DNA of 50,176 nt from an uncultured Porphyromonadaceae bacterium (lineage in GTDB: Bacteria; Bacteroidota; Bacteroidia; Bacteroidales; UBA11471), in NCBI GenBank assembly GCA_900547555.1, contig URHG01000016.1, forward strand, positions 1-50,176, read 5' to 3'. The number at the start of each line of letters is the position of its first letter. Position 1 is the first letter of the stretch. Under the pieces are notes generated by a model that had not been told where the DNA came from, made no database searches, and saw nothing but the letters and a program-made list of their open reading frames with translations. Made by a program: the position numbers and the translations under genes. This document shows, in pieces, positions 26,421-35,721 of the stretch.

Positions 26421-26473
26421 GAGACAAAATATCAATAACCAAGTATCACCAATATATTTTTCTAAAATTCCGG

Positions 26474-27727
26474 CTAATCCCCCGAAACAGTTTGCCCGTG
26501 CGAAAGCCACCGTTTACGCAAATACCTTACCGGAAACCATGAAGCGATAAAACCGAGCAGAACGACCACAAGCAATACAATCAATGCATCGCTCCACAGA
26601 AACCGTACCGGATAAGCATCGACGACAAAAGTCCCGGGAACGCCTCCCATGCTCAGCAATCCGAATGTCTGTTGCAGCCAGCACAGCAGAATACCCAATA
26701 CCAGTCCGCCCCCGGCTCCGATAGCGGAAATAAGCCAGCCTTCGACAAAAAATATACGGGATATGAGCGTATCGTCGGCACCCAGATTATGTAACGTGCA
26801 TATATCGCCCTGCTTATCGATGATAAGCATCGAAAGTGAACCGATGACGTTAAAGGTCGCTATCAAAAGAATAAAAAGCAAGATGAGGAACGTAATCCAT
26901 TTCTCGATCTGCATCATATTATAGGCCGAAGCCTGCTGCTGCAAACGATCGCTAACCCGATAGTTCCCGCCCAAATGGTTTTGCAGACGCGTAAGAAATG
27001 CCGACTCGTCGACACCGCCCTTCAAACGCAGTTCGAGCGCAGTGGCCTCGGTCGTGTAATCATAAAGTTCCCTGACGAGCGACAGAGGTGCAAGCACCCA
27101 CGACTCATCGTACTCTTGCTGATTGACGGCAAAGACAGCCGAAGCATATACCTCTTTTTCCCGGAACGAAGCAGAAGGATTGGCCATATTGACACGAGAC
27201 TTGCGTTTTGGTGCATAAAGCCTCAACGGGCGGGAAAAGAAAGCACCCATTTCGAGCCTCATCGCAACTCCCACACCCAATCCCACATAATAACCGGTCG
27301 TATCGGCAAACAGGAATTGACCTTCGAGTAACGTTTCATCGAGTTGCGTATTCACATCGGCATAAGTATCGCCCACACCTTTCAGGAAAACAGGCATCTG
27401 ATTGTTCCCGAAAACAGCAAGAGCATTCTCTTCCACGACAGGTGCAAGAGCCGCAATTTCATCGGTCCACCCGTATAAGGCGGCGATTTCGGGATCGGCC
27501 GTATCGATTGTCTTACCCTGCACGGGTAGAATTTTCACAGGAGGGTCGAGACGGGAACAGAGAGAGAGAACAACTTCCTGAAAACCGTTATATACCGACA
27601 ACGTGCATATTATAGCCATCGTCGTTACGGCAACCCCCAAAACCGAAACCAGCGAAATGAGATTGATGGCACTGTGCGACTTACGGGAGAAAAGATATCT
27701 CACCGCAATGTTCAGCGAGAGGGGCAT
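26474..27727 (-). CDS. LolC/LolE-type lipoprotein-releasing ABC permease
   Basis: Inner-membrane permease of the MacB/FtsX class that, with a LolD ATPase, extracts lipoproteins for transport to the outer membrane. The 417-residue protein has one N-terminal helix (INLISLVSVLGVAVTTMAIICTL, about 20-43), a periplasmic domain of roughly 220 residues, and three C-terminal helices within the FtsX domain (starting WITFLILLFILLIATFNVIGSLSML). The N-terminal NIAVRYLFSRK motif is typical. Only one such gene is seen and lolD is not adjacent. It follows rbfA by eight bases, in an operon starting with aroQ. Confidence 0.88.
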   Translation of the reverse strand: MPLSLNIAVRYLFSRKSHSAINLISLVSVLGVAVTTMAIICTLSVYNGFQEVVLSLCSRLDPPVKILPVQGKTIDTADPEIAALYGWTDEIAALAPVVEENALAVFGNNQMPVFLKGVGDTYADVNTQLDETLLEGQFLFADTTGYYVGLGVGVAMRLEMGAFFSRPLRLYAPKRKSRVNMANPSASFREKEVYASAVFAVNQQEYDESWVLAPLSLVRELYDYTTEATALELRLKGGVDESAFLTRLQNHLGGNYRVSDRLQQQASAYNMMQIEKWITFLILLFILLIATFNVIGSLSMLIIDKQGDICTLHNLGADDTLISRIFFVEGWLISAIGAGGGLVLGILLCWLQQTFGLLSMGGVPGTFVVDAYPVRFLWSDALIVLLVVVLLGFIASWFPVRYLRKRWLSHGQTVSGD

Positions 27728-27735
27728 ATGCGGAA

Positions 27736-28071
27736 TTATTTATGAAGAAGCGTGTCGATATTCTCGATATAATCGAGCGAATCGTCGAGGAAAAACATCA
27801 ACTCGGGCGTCTTACGCAACTGGTAACGCACACGGCTCGCCAACTCATAACGTATGGTCTTGGCATTATCGCGAATCGATTCGAGCATATCGGCCGCTTT
27901 TTCCGACGGGAAAATACTCAGATAAGCTTTCGCCACACTCAGATCGGGACTTACACGCACGACACTTACCGATACGAGAACACCGTGCGTCTTGCTGGTT
28001 TCCTGACGGAATATCTCACTCAATTCTTTTTGAAGCAGGCGACTTATCTTATTTTGGCGGGTTGTCTCCAT
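27736..28071 (-). CDS. rbfA: Ribosome-binding factor A
   Basis: Small KH-fold protein that binds immature 30S subunits and assists 16S rRNA 5'-end maturation. With the start at 28071 it has 111 residues (METTRQNKISRLLQKELSEIF...). The central HGVLVSVSVVRVSPDLSVAKAYLSIFP and the terminal ELMFFLDDSLDYIENID are standard family features. The frame is open upstream to 28155, overlapping the methyltransferase gene, but the added sequence is not RbfA-like. Gap of 53 bases after the methyltransferase, 8 bases before lolE-like. Confidence 0.94.
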   Translation of the reverse strand: METTRQNKISRLLQKELSEIFRQETSKTHGVLVSVSVVRVSPDLSVAKAYLSIFPSEKAADMLESIRDNAKTIRYELASRVRYQLRKTPELMFFLDDSLDYIENIDTLLHK

Positions 28072-28124
28072 AATAGTACTTTTTAACAGGTTTCGGTTCG
28101 AAGATACATTTTCTCCATGAGAAA

Positions 28125-28778
28125 TCAAAACCGGGACGAAGATTGTTTCTTCCAAATCAACGTCAATCCGTCCCGTAAAGGCAAAATCACTTTCTCGACC
28201 CGTGCATCGGCCGCAATCTTATCGTTGAATGCCATAACAGCGCGCGTCTGTGCATCGTGAGAATGTCCGTCGCAGACCTTGTGATCCCACAGCGTATTGT
28301 CGGCAAGTATCATACCGCCGGGAACAACCCGGTCGAACACCATATCGTAATAATCGGAATAACGCCGCTTGTCGGCATCGATATACACGAGATCGAAAAA
28401 GCCGTCGAGCCGGGGTACGACATCGAGAGCATCGCCCATGTGCAGGTGTATGCGGTCGGCAAAAGGCGACAAGCCCAAATGCTGCCTTGTAAAGTCTTCT
28501 ATCTCATCATCGATCTCTACGGTATGCAACTCCGCATCGGCCGGCATTCCCTCGGCCAGACACAACGTGGAATACCCCGTAAATGTTCCTATTTCGAGAA
28601 TACGGCAAGGACGTTGCATACGGCATATCATTTTGAGAATACGTCCCTGCAAATGTCCCGACATCATACGGGGACGCAACGAATGTATATGGGTATCGCG
28701 ACTCAATCGCGCAAGCAATTCTCCTTCGGCATCGATATGCGTGCGTATATAATCGTCGAGAGCCTCTTCTGCCATCAT
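28125..28778 (-). CDS. SAM-dependent O-methyltransferase (COMT-like)
   Basis: Class I methyltransferase of the catechol/caffeoyl-CoA O-methyltransferase family, 217 residues, cytosolic. The SAM-binding loop EIGTFTGYSTLCLAEGMP is followed by the acidic HTVEIDDE. The metal-binding region is DLVYIDADKRRYSDYYD and then ILADNTLWDHKV. These metal-site residues fit a divalent cation-dependent enzyme. The acceptor is unknown. It starts one base after the pyk stop and lies before rbfA, in a housekeeping operon. Confidence 0.93.
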   Translation of the reverse strand: MMAEEALDDYIRTHIDAEGELLARLSRDTHIHSLRPRMMSGHLQGRILKMICRMQRPCRILEIGTFTGYSTLCLAEGMPADAELHTVEIDDEIEDFTRQHLGLSPFADRIHLHMGDALDVVPRLDGFFDLVYIDADKRRYSDYYDMVFDRVVPGGMILADNTLWDHKVCDGHSHDAQTRAVMAFNDKIAADARVEKVILPLRDGLTLIWKKQSSSRF

Positions 28779-28779
28779 G

Positions 28780-30249
28780 TCAATGCACGTCTTCGAGATT
28801 GGGCAGGATATAGCGATCGTAACCTTTCAATACCAAACCGGCTTTATTGATTTCGAGGAATGAACTTCCCGACCCTTCGCCGAAAGCTCCGCCGATATAT
28901 GCGATAAGGTCTTCGTTGGTAATCATACCGTTCTCGACCAACGAAGAAAGCCCGTGAAAAAGATATTCGCGTGAGGTCGACATTTCATGCTGATAAAAAG
29001 CGATAACACCGTAAGAAAGAGCCAACTGGCGCATCGTGCGTTCGCTATAACAAATCGCCAAAATGGGATTTTCTCCCCGGTATGCTGCCAGATTACGGGC
29101 GGTACGACCGGTAAAGCTATCGGTTACGATAGCCTTTACACCCAAAACTTTTGCCGATTCCACCGCATGTTTGGACAAGAACGATGTGGTATCGATGACT
29201 TCGCCTTCGACATTCACCTGTATATCGTTGTCCGACAATTTCGTAAGTTCGGCTTCTTTGGCGATACGCGACATCGTGGCAATGGCTTCCACCGGATATT
29301 TTCCATAGGCTGTTTCACCGCTCAGCATAAGCGCATCGGTACGATAATAAATGGCATTGGCAATGTCGGTAACCTCGGCCCGTGTGGGTCGGGGATTCTT
29401 TATCATCGAGTGAAGCATCTGCGTAGCGACGATCACCGGTTTCTTGGCTTGTACGCACTTCTTGATGAGGCGGCGTTGTATGCCGGGAATTTTCTCCTGA
29501 GGCACTTCGATACCGAGGTCTCCGCGAGCAATCATCACGCCGTATGCAACTTCGAGAATCTCATCGATATTATCGACACCTTCCTGATTTTCGATTTTAG
29601 CAATGATTTTTATCTTGCTGTTATGTGCATCGAGAATTTCTTGTATGGCCAAAACATCTTGGCGGTTACGCACAAACGAATGCGCGATAAAGTCGATATC
29701 CTTCTCGATGGCATAAAGAATATTGCGACGGTCTTTCTCGGTAAGAGCCGGCAAGTTGATACGTACACCCGGCACATTCACGCTCTTTCTCGATCCCAAC
29801 TCGCCGGCGTTCTGCGCCACGCACAACAAGTAATCGTCGTGTTTTTCGAGTACACGGAACTCCAACTCGCCGTCGTCGATAAGCACGACGCTATCTACCG
29901 AAAGGTCTTTGGTAAAATCGACATACGACACATTGATCGCATCATGCGTGGTAAAGGCATCGGGATTACCTGCCATACGCACAATATCGCCAGCAGTAAA
30001 CGTGATGCTCCCGTCGTTCTCGATAAAGGTCGTCCTTACTTCGGGACCTTTCGTATCCATGAGGATAGCAATCGTATTGGAAACGGCTCTTACATTATTT
30101 ATGATACGATCGAAGCCTTCGGCATTGAGGTGGGCCGAGTTCATTCGCACCACATTCATACCGTTTTCGTAAAGCGCACGCACGAAATCCACTTCGCAAC
30201 GTTTGTCCGAAACCGTAGCAACAATCTTGGTTTGTTTTGATGTCATCAT
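28780..30249 (-). CDS. pyk: Pyruvate kinase
   Basis: Final glycolytic step: PEP + ADP to pyruvate + ATP. The 489 residues form the barrel with inserted B domain and a C-terminal regulatory domain. Signature segments are VRMNSAHLN near residue 35, IIAKIENQEG containing the catalytic lysine, MIARGDLGIEVP and TRAEVTDIANAIYYRTDALMLSGETAYGKYPVEA. The usual K(T/S)KIVAT N-terminus reads SKQTKIVATVS. Two adjacent ATG codons are possible starts. It lies 13 bases after aroQ. Confidence 0.97.
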   Translation of the reverse strand: MMTSKQTKIVATVSDKRCEVDFVRALYENGMNVVRMNSAHLNAEGFDRIINNVRAVSNTIAILMDTKGPEVRTTFIENDGSITFTAGDIVRMAGNPDAFTTHDAINVSYVDFTKDLSVDSVVLIDDGELEFRVLEKHDDYLLCVAQNAGELGSRKSVNVPGVRINLPALTEKDRRNILYAIEKDIDFIAHSFVRNRQDVLAIQEILDAHNSKIKIIAKIENQEGVDNIDEILEVAYGVMIARGDLGIEVPQEKIPGIQRRLIKKCVQAKKPVIVATQMLHSMIKNPRPTRAEVTDIANAIYYRTDALMLSGETAYGKYPVEAIATMSRIAKEAELTKLSDNDIQVNVEGEVIDTTSFLSKHAVESAKVLGVKAIVTDSFTGRTARNLAAYRGENPILAICYSERTMRQLALSYGVIAFYQHEMSTSREYLFHGLSSLVENGMITNEDLIAYIGGAFGEGSGSSFLEINKAGLVLKGYDRYILPNLEDVH

Positions 30250-30262
30250 ATATAGGATAGGT

Positions 30263-30694
30263 TTACTTTTTCTTTTCGTCTTCGATAAGAGCCTCTACCG
30301 CCAGCCTATACGAATCGAGACCGAAACCGATGACCGAACCGCGACACGCGGCGGCTATCATCGAAACATGACGATACGGCTCACGGGCATGTATATTGGA
30401 GATATGCACCTCGACTACCGGAGCGGGAACGGCTCGGATAGCATCGGAAATAGCGATGGACGTGTGGGTATAAGCGCCGGCATTGAGTACGATGCCGACC
30501 GGAGAGAATCCGTACTCATGGATTTTGTTTATCAACTCGCCTTCGACATTCGACTGGTAATAATGTATCGTATGGAGAGGATAACGGGAACGCAATGCTT
30601 CGAGATAGTTTTCGAACGAAGCGTCTCCGTAAACGCTTTTTTCACGTTTTCCCAACAAATTCAAGTTCGGGCCGTTAATAATCCATATATCCAT
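30263..30694 (-). CDS. aroQ: Type II 3-dehydroquinate dehydratase
   Basis: Third step of the shikimate pathway, dehydrating 3-dehydroquinate; dodecameric cytosolic enzyme. The 143-residue length is typical. Visible active-site features are NGPNLNLLGKRE (Arg/Tyr loop), NAGAYTHTSIAISDA and VEVHISNIHAREPYRHVS with the catalytic histidine. It is first in the operon aroQ - pyk - O-methyltransferase - rbfA - lolE-like. I found no clear -7 box upstream; the xerD promoter diverges from this gap. Confidence 0.97.
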   Translation of the reverse strand: MDIWIINGPNLNLLGKREKSVYGDASFENYLEALRSRYPLHTIHYYQSNVEGELINKIHEYGFSPVGIVLNAGAYTHTSIAISDAIRAVPAPVVEVHISNIHAREPYRHVSMIAAACRGSVIGFGLDSYRLAVEALIEDEKKK

Positions 30695-30710
30695 AAGTCA
30701 AAAGATTTCG

Positions 30711-30718
30711 TATCTTTG
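30711..30718 (+). promoter_or_regulatory. -7 element for xerD
   Basis: TATCTTTG, 95 bases before the xerD ATG. It lies 17 bases upstream of the divergent aroQ start. No TTG at -33 was seen. Confidence 0.55.
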
Positions 30719-30813
30719 TCGTTACCGAAAATCTCCGGGCAAGAGAAAAAATCGATCAAACAAAATTTTCGGCAAAAGTACAAAAAGATTACGAAATATA
30801 CTGCAATAAAATA

Positions 30814-31728
30814 ATGATTGTTAGCAATTCGGAGTTGTTAAAATCTTTCTCGCGTTACCTGAAACTTGAAAAGGGGGCATCGGACAATACCATAGACGGG
30901 TATCTGCACGATGTCGTCAAACTCTTCCAATATGTATCGCCCGAGTCAAAGCCCACCATCGACCAACTCGTCAATGCGGACATAACGCAATTCATCTGTC
31001 AATTACAAGACATCGGTATACAACCCCGATCGCAGGCCCGTATTTTATCGGGACTGAACTCGTTCTACACATTCCTGCGCCTCGAAGGATTTACCGAAGA
31101 GAACCCGATGGAACTGATAGAAGGGCCCAAATTGGGACGCAAACTCCCCGAGGTGCTTACCGTCGAAGAAATCGATTTGCTCATCGACTCATTCGATATG
31201 TCTCTGCCCGAGAGCCAACGCAACCGGGCCATCATAGAAACGATGTACGATTGCGGCTTACGGGTATCGGAACTCGTAGGATTGCGTATCTCACAGATAT
31301 ATTTCAAAGACGAATATATCATCGTCGAGGGCAAAGGCAGCAAACAACGGCTCATACCCATCTCGCAAAGTGCCTTGCACGAAATAGAACTTTATCAAAA
31401 AGACCGATGCCACATCACCCCCAAAAAAGGTGATGAGGACATTCTCTTTCTCAACCGACGGGGAGGACGGTTGAGCCGGGTCATGATATTCTATATCATC
31501 AAAAAACAATGCGAAGCCTGCGGCATACAAAAAAACATCAGCCCCCACACCCTACGCCACAGCTTCGCTACCCACCTGCTCGAAGGCGGAGCTAACCTGC
31601 GGGCCATACAACAAATGCTGGGACACGAAAGCATCACCACCACCGAGATATATGTACATCTCGATAATGCACTCCTGCGCAGCGAGATCCTTATCCATCA
31701 CCCGCGCAACAACAAAAAAGGAAAATAA
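30814..31728 (+). CDS. xerD: Site-specific tyrosine recombinase XerD
   Basis: Resolves chromosome dimers at dif together with XerC, activated by FtsK. The 304-residue protein has the SAM-like core-binding domain (about 1-100) and a catalytic domain with R150 (DCGLRVSEL), a lysine in EGKGSKQR near 174, H246 and R249 (HTLRHSFATHLLEGG), H271 (LGHESITTTEIY) and Y280. Length and context are those of a chromosomal Xer and not of an integron or phage integrase. No mobile-element boundaries are seen nearby. Confidence 0.95.
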   Translation: MIVSNSELLKSFSRYLKLEKGASDNTIDGYLHDVVKLFQYVSPESKPTIDQLVNADITQFICQLQDIGIQPRSQARILSGLNSFYTFLRLEGFTEENPMELIEGPKLGRKLPEVLTVEEIDLLIDSFDMSLPESQRNRAIIETMYDCGLRVSELVGLRISQIYFKDEYIIVEGKGSKQRLIPISQSALHEIELYQKDRCHITPKKGDEDILFLNRRGGRLSRVMIFYIIKKQCEACGIQKNISPHTLRHSFATHLLEGGANLRAIQQMLGHESITTTEIYVHLDNALLRSEILIHHPRNNKKGK

Positions 31729-31743
31729 TCCTGCGAAAAATTT

Positions 31744-32640
31744 TTAAAGACGGCCTTCTCTTCTCCAACGCTTGCGATAACGTCGTTCTTGATAGCGCAT
31801 TTCCCACGCTTTGATCCCGCTGTACTTCGCACAATAGGCATCGCAGAGCTGCCCTATGACTTCCCATGAGCATTTTCCCCGCCCCTTCATCATATTTTTG
31901 ATAAAACGGAACTCCACGCGCCGGACATATTCTTTCATCTCTCCCGTCGGCCGGCAATCGGCCACATAGAGAGGCAGTTTCTCTGCCCACTTCCTATTAT
32001 AATCCCGGGTTGCCTCAAACCACACCGACGTATAGAATCCTTCGGAAAAATGTTCGACAATAGCCGTATGGCAAACATAATTGATATATCCGGCCGCAAA
32101 TACCGCCGTTGAAAAATCGAGATCATACAGATGAAATCCCGGAAATTTCTGTTCATCGAAACGAACTTCGTTCCACACCTTGCGGGAAACAAACAGGCAC
32201 ATGCCGTCTAAAACGACTACCGGAGAGAACTCGGAACAATCGGGATTTTCAAATGTACCGACATAGCACCGCCCGTTTAAATGCTGTATATAATTCGACC
32301 GCCAAGTGCCTTCGGTCGCCAACCCGATACCATACAGACCTGCTGTTCTTAATCTCGACCCCGCAAACCCAATCGTTCCGCAATCGGGTTCGGACAACTT
32401 CCGAACAATTTTCTCCCCCCATCCGATCGTATCGAATTGCACGTCCTCATGCAAAAAACAAAGGAAATCGTATCGACTCTTTTCCGCACATGAATTATAG
32501 ACTTTACAGATTCCATAACCCGACGTACGGTTATCGAAAACGATTACCTCGTATTCTACACGACCTATCGTAGCAGCGATATTCTGCTTCAACTTCTCTG
32601 CCGCATCAGGATTTATCGAACATACAATTATCGAAATCAT
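31744..32640 (-). CDS. Glycosyltransferase, StrF/Glyco_tranf_2_5-like (GT-A fold)
   Basis: Predicted sugar transferase of 298 residues in the PF13712-like group. The N-terminus ISIIVCSINPDAAEKLKQNI and the segment YDFLCFLHEDVQFDTIGWG (HEDV acting as the DxD-like metal motif) are characteristic. The strongly basic C-terminus (RYQERRYRKRWRREGRL) may contact membrane. The frame is open upstream to 32781, but the -7 element at 32668-32675 excludes that; the ATG at 32640 gives the proper first beta strand. It converges on xerD with a 15-base gap. Confidence 0.85.
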   Translation of the reverse strand: MISIIVCSINPDAAEKLKQNIAATIGRVEYEVIVFDNRTSGYGICKVYNSCAEKSRYDFLCFLHEDVQFDTIGWGEKIVRKLSEPDCGTIGFAGSRLRTAGLYGIGLATEGTWRSNYIQHLNGRCYVGTFENPDCSEFSPVVVLDGMCLFVSRKVWNEVRFDEQKFPGFHLYDLDFSTAVFAAGYINYVCHTAIVEHFSEGFYTSVWFEATRDYNRKWAEKLPLYVADCRPTGEMKEYVRRVEFRFIKNMMKGRGKCSWEVIGQLCDAYCAKYSGIKAWEMRYQERRYRKRWRREGRL

Positions 32641-32667
32641 ACCGTTTCTTTTGATTATCAAGGGCGG

Positions 32668-32727
32668 CAAAGATACGAACAAAAAACAGAGAAAGGAATC
32701 CCGGGCACATAATCTTTTGTATCTTTG
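32668..32727. promoter_or_regulatory. Divergent -7 elements of two glycosyltransferase genes
   Basis: TATCTTTG occurs on the minus strand at 32668-32675 (27 bases before the ATG at 32640) and on the plus strand at 32720-32727 (28 bases before the ATG at 32756). The pair decides the start of both genes. Confidence 0.65.
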
Positions 32728-32755
32728 CGGTGAAATCTTTTTTAACAGATTCGAT

Positions 32756-33718
32756 ATGAATGTTTCGGTAATCATTCCCAATTATTGTCATGCCCGTTTT
32801 TTGAATCAGCGCATAGATTCGGTACTGAGCCAGACTTACAACGACTTTGAAGTCATCATTCTCGACGATTGTTCGACCGATAACAGCCGGGAAATTATCG
32901 AATCTTACCGAAACCACCCCAAAGTATCCCACATCGTCTACAACGAGAAAAACAGCGGCTCGACTTTCATACAATGGGAAAAAGGATTTGAATTGGCCCG
33001 GGGAGAATACATCTGGATTGCCGAAAGCGACGACGTCGCCCGACCCACTTTTCTCGAAGAGTGCATAAATGCATTCTCTTCCTACCCCGATGTATCTATC
33101 GTTTTTTCCGACTGTCTTTTCGTCGACGAAAAGACCCGGGATATGCACGAGACGAAATTGCAGCTTACCTATCGCCTGTCCGACAAAAAACAGGACTCTC
33201 CCTACACAATGTACAACGGTCGTTTTTTTATCGACCACCGTATGTTCTACCAGAACTATATCATGAACGCCAGCATGGTGGTATTCCAAAAAAACAGCCG
33301 ACACCCCGACAAAGCATACATGAATTATCGTTACGTGGGAGACTGGCTTTTCTGGATAGGTATCCTGCTCAACGGGAACACGGTATATATCGACAAGCAA
33401 CTCAACCTTTTCCGTCAACATGCCGGAAATACCACCGCAACATCGTTTTCTTCGGGAAATAATTACAAGGAAATGGGTCGCCTGATGGCCGACATCTGCC
33501 GCATCGTACAACCTCCGACAGGATTCAAACCTTATCTGTACGGTTACTTTTTCGTACATCTGCGCCGACATTTCAAAAAAATGAAATACAACCCTGCTAT
33601 CGTAAAAGAAATTTTCGATGAATGGGACAAAAATGAAAATCGGACTTTTTCCATTATATGGTATCGCATCGCCAAATGGCTACGCCTCTATAAAAACAAG
33701 AAACCGTTCCACCCTTAG
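32756..33718 (+). CDS. Family 2 glycosyltransferase
   Basis: GT-A fold inverting transferase (CAZy GT2), 320 residues, cytosolic or membrane-associated. The sequence shows VSVIIPNYCHARFLNQRIDSVLSQTY at the N-terminus, VIILDDCSTDNS, and ARGEYIWIAESDDVARP where ESDD supplies the metal-binding acids. DYRYVGDWLFW-type sequence and LFRQHAGNTT close the domain. The frame extends upstream to 32651 without a promoter-compatible start. It precedes the DUF5672 gene by 72 bases. Likely role in a surface polysaccharide or glycoprotein glycan; donor and acceptor unknown. Confidence 0.9.
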   Translation: MNVSVIIPNYCHARFLNQRIDSVLSQTYNDFEVIILDDCSTDNSREIIESYRNHPKVSHIVYNEKNSGSTFIQWEKGFELARGEYIWIAESDDVARPTFLEECINAFSSYPDVSIVFSDCLFVDEKTRDMHETKLQLTYRLSDKKQDSPYTMYNGRFFIDHRMFYQNYIMNASMVVFQKNSRHPDKAYMNYRYVGDWLFWIGILLNGNTVYIDKQLNLFRQHAGNTTATSFSSGNNYKEMGRLMADICRIVQPPTGFKPYLYGYFFVHLRRHFKKMKYNPAIVKEIFDEWDKNENRTFSIIWYRIAKWLRLYKNKKPFHP

Positions 33719-33790
33719 AAAAAAATCTCCGTCTCATTGCTATCAGACAACCGCATTTTACAGACTCGCAAACCGAATGAAAGAAAACTT

Positions 33791-34579
33791 ATGGCCGTAC
33801 GCACTCTTGTAAAAATTGTTATCCCTCTGTATCGGCTCCCGTTGAGTCAAGCCGAAGAAACGGCTATCAAGCATACGGCCCGTATATTACAAAGCTATCC
33901 GATATACCTCATCATTCCCGAAGGATTGCCGAAAGAATCCCTCGAAAGGCTTATACCGCAAGCCGAAATCATGTCGGTAAGTAAACACTGGCTGGGGCAT
34001 GAAAACGGAATCGCCGGCTACAATGACATGATGATGTCGAAAGATTTTTACAGCCTTTTTGCCGACACGGAATATATCCTCGTCTGCCAGCCCGACGCAT
34101 GGATATTCAGAGACGAACTGGAAGAATGGTGCCGAAAAGGCTACGATTACATCGGCGCTCCGTGGGTACGCCCCGAAAAATACGACAGATTTCTGCCCCA
34201 ATTATGGCTGTGGCTGCAAAAAGTCTTTCGACGCACCGACATAAGCCGACAAGACCTTTTCGACAAAGTGGGAAACGGTGGTCTATCTTTACGACGAATA
34301 AATTCATTTATCGAGGCTTGCGAAAGATACGGGGAAGAAATTATCCGATTCAGGAAACACAGCCACCACCGCTACAACGAAGACGTATTCTGGGCGACAA
34401 CTCCTCGCGATTTCAAATACCCAACGGCGCAAGAAGCGCTGGGGTTTGCCTTCGATGAGAAGCCCGAATTATGTTACGAACGTAATGGGCAAAAGCTACC
34501 CTTCGGCTGTCACGGCTGGTCGAAAGAGCGGTTGTATCCGTTTTGGAAACCGTTCATTCCGGCATCTCCCCATTCATAA
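33791..34579 (+). CDS. DUF5672 family protein (putative glycosyltransferase)
   Basis: 262-residue protein matching the DUF5672 pattern: an N-terminal VKIVIPLYRLPLS strand, YNDMMMSKDFYSLFADTEYILVCQPDAWIF (with D-x-D-like CQPDAW), then IGAPW, VGNGGLSLRR, NEDVFWA and the terminal LPFGCHGW. The layout resembles retaining or inverting GT-A enzymes, but activity is not established for the family as far as I know. The ATG at 33791 is chosen over the frame start at 33737 since the extra residues are non-conserved. Its stop overlaps the stop of the convergent GT4 gene. Confidence 0.82.
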   Translation: MAVRTLVKIVIPLYRLPLSQAEETAIKHTARILQSYPIYLIIPEGLPKESLERLIPQAEIMSVSKHWLGHENGIAGYNDMMMSKDFYSLFADTEYILVCQPDAWIFRDELEEWCRKGYDYIGAPWVRPEKYDRFLPQLWLWLQKVFRRTDISRQDLFDKVGNGGLSLRRINSFIEACERYGEEIIRFRKHSHHRYNEDVFWATTPRDFKYPTAQEALGFAFDEKPELCYERNGQKLPFGCHGWSKERLYPFWKPFIPASPHS

Positions 34580-35707
34580 AAGAGAATCGTATAGACTCAG
34601 AAGTTGCGAAGCGACAACCTCCTTCGAGAATCGCTGCACATATTCCTTTCCTTGAAGCGTCATCTCGGCGGCAAGTTTCTCATCGCTCAGAATACGGGAC
34701 ACGGCCGACGCCAAAGCCTCGCTGTCATCGGGCGAAACATAGAAAGAGCCGGGGCCGCCCGCCTCTTCGAGACAAGAACCCGTAGCGGCAACGACCGGTA
34801 CACCTACGCTCATAGCCTCGATGATAGGAATTCCGAAGCCCTCGAAATACGACGGATAGACCATCGCCTCGGCCCGCTTGTACAAAGCCGGCAAGTCATG
34901 ATAAGCAACCTTGTGTAAAAGATGTATGCGCGACGTCAATCCCTGCCGGGCGGCATAACGCATAACCTCCTCGGTATAGGGTGTAGCCCGTCCTACCGCC
35001 ACCAGATGCATATCGGACGGGAGATAAGGCAAGGCTTCGACGGCCTCCCGCAAATTTTTACGGGATTCGAGCGTACCCACCGTAATCATATACCGGCCGG
35101 GTAAACGGTACTCTTGTTGTACCCGAATACTGTCGGCCTCGGAAATTTCCTGAGAGAACATTTCATCACACCCCTGATAGATAACCTCTATTTTGGAAGG
35201 ATCAATACCGAAAAAATCGACAATATCGCGTTTCGTACACTCGCTCACCGCCACAATCTTGTCGGCATGATGACAAGCCCGACGAAATTTCCATGTATAG
35301 ATCGCCCGGTCGGCCGGTTTATAAAATTGGGGATAACGTAAAAAAATAAGGTCATGTATCGTTACCACACTGCGTATTCCCGCTTTGTCGAGACCGACCG
35401 GAAGCTCATTGCTCAACCCGTGAAAGAGCTGTACGCCGTCTCGCTGCAAATCGCCCGTCATCGCCCGGGTACGCCACAACGAAGCCAATCGCTGCCAAGC
35501 CTTCTTTTGAGGTAAATGAGTCGTTACCCGGGGGTAGTCAAGCAAAGCATCATATTCGGGATTGGACTTGCGTCGAGGTATATACATGCGCCATTGCGCC
35601 TCATAAGAGGTAGACGCGAGAGCATCGATAACAAACCGGCTGTAATTTCCCAGTCCGGTACGATTGGCATTTGCGCGTTTGGCATCAAAACCGATAATTT
35701 TTTCCAT
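34574..35707 (-). CDS. Family 4 glycosyltransferase
   Basis: GT-B fold retaining transferase (CAZy GT4), 377 residues. The N-terminal IIGFDAKRANANRTGLGNYSRFVIDAL contains the glycine loop. The C-terminal nucleotide-sugar domain shows GTLESRKNLREAVEAL and YPSYFEGFGIPIIEAMSVGVPVVAATG, with the E-x7-E arrangement. Its product is probably a step of the same surface-glycan pathway as the other nearby transferases. It converges on the DUF5672 gene: the two overlap by six bases, leaving no space for a terminator between them. RNase H lies 14 bases upstream. Confidence 0.92.
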   Translation of the reverse strand: MEKIIGFDAKRANANRTGLGNYSRFVIDALASTSYEAQWRMYIPRRKSNPEYDALLDYPRVTTHLPQKKAWQRLASLWRTRAMTGDLQRDGVQLFHGLSNELPVGLDKAGIRSVVTIHDLIFLRYPQFYKPADRAIYTWKFRRACHHADKIVAVSECTKRDIVDFFGIDPSKIEVIYQGCDEMFSQEISEADSIRVQQEYRLPGRYMITVGTLESRKNLREAVEALPYLPSDMHLVAVGRATPYTEEVMRYAARQGLTSRIHLLHKVAYHDLPALYKRAEAMVYPSYFEGFGIPIIEAMSVGVPVVAATGSCLEEAGGPGSFYVSPDDSEALASAVSRILSDEKLAAEMTLQGKEYVQRFSKEVVASQLLSLYDSLL

Positions 35708-35721
35708 TCCCGTCCTATTTT

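Noticed and set aside
28987..30240. 417-codon plus-strand open frame opposite pyk
   Set aside because: The minus strand encodes a complete pyruvate kinase; the opposite frame is a composition-driven shadow.
30814..31728. Tyrosine recombinase as a sign of an integrated element
   Set aside because: Length and motifs are those of chromosomal XerD, and neither att-like repeats nor phage or conjugation genes are adjacent.
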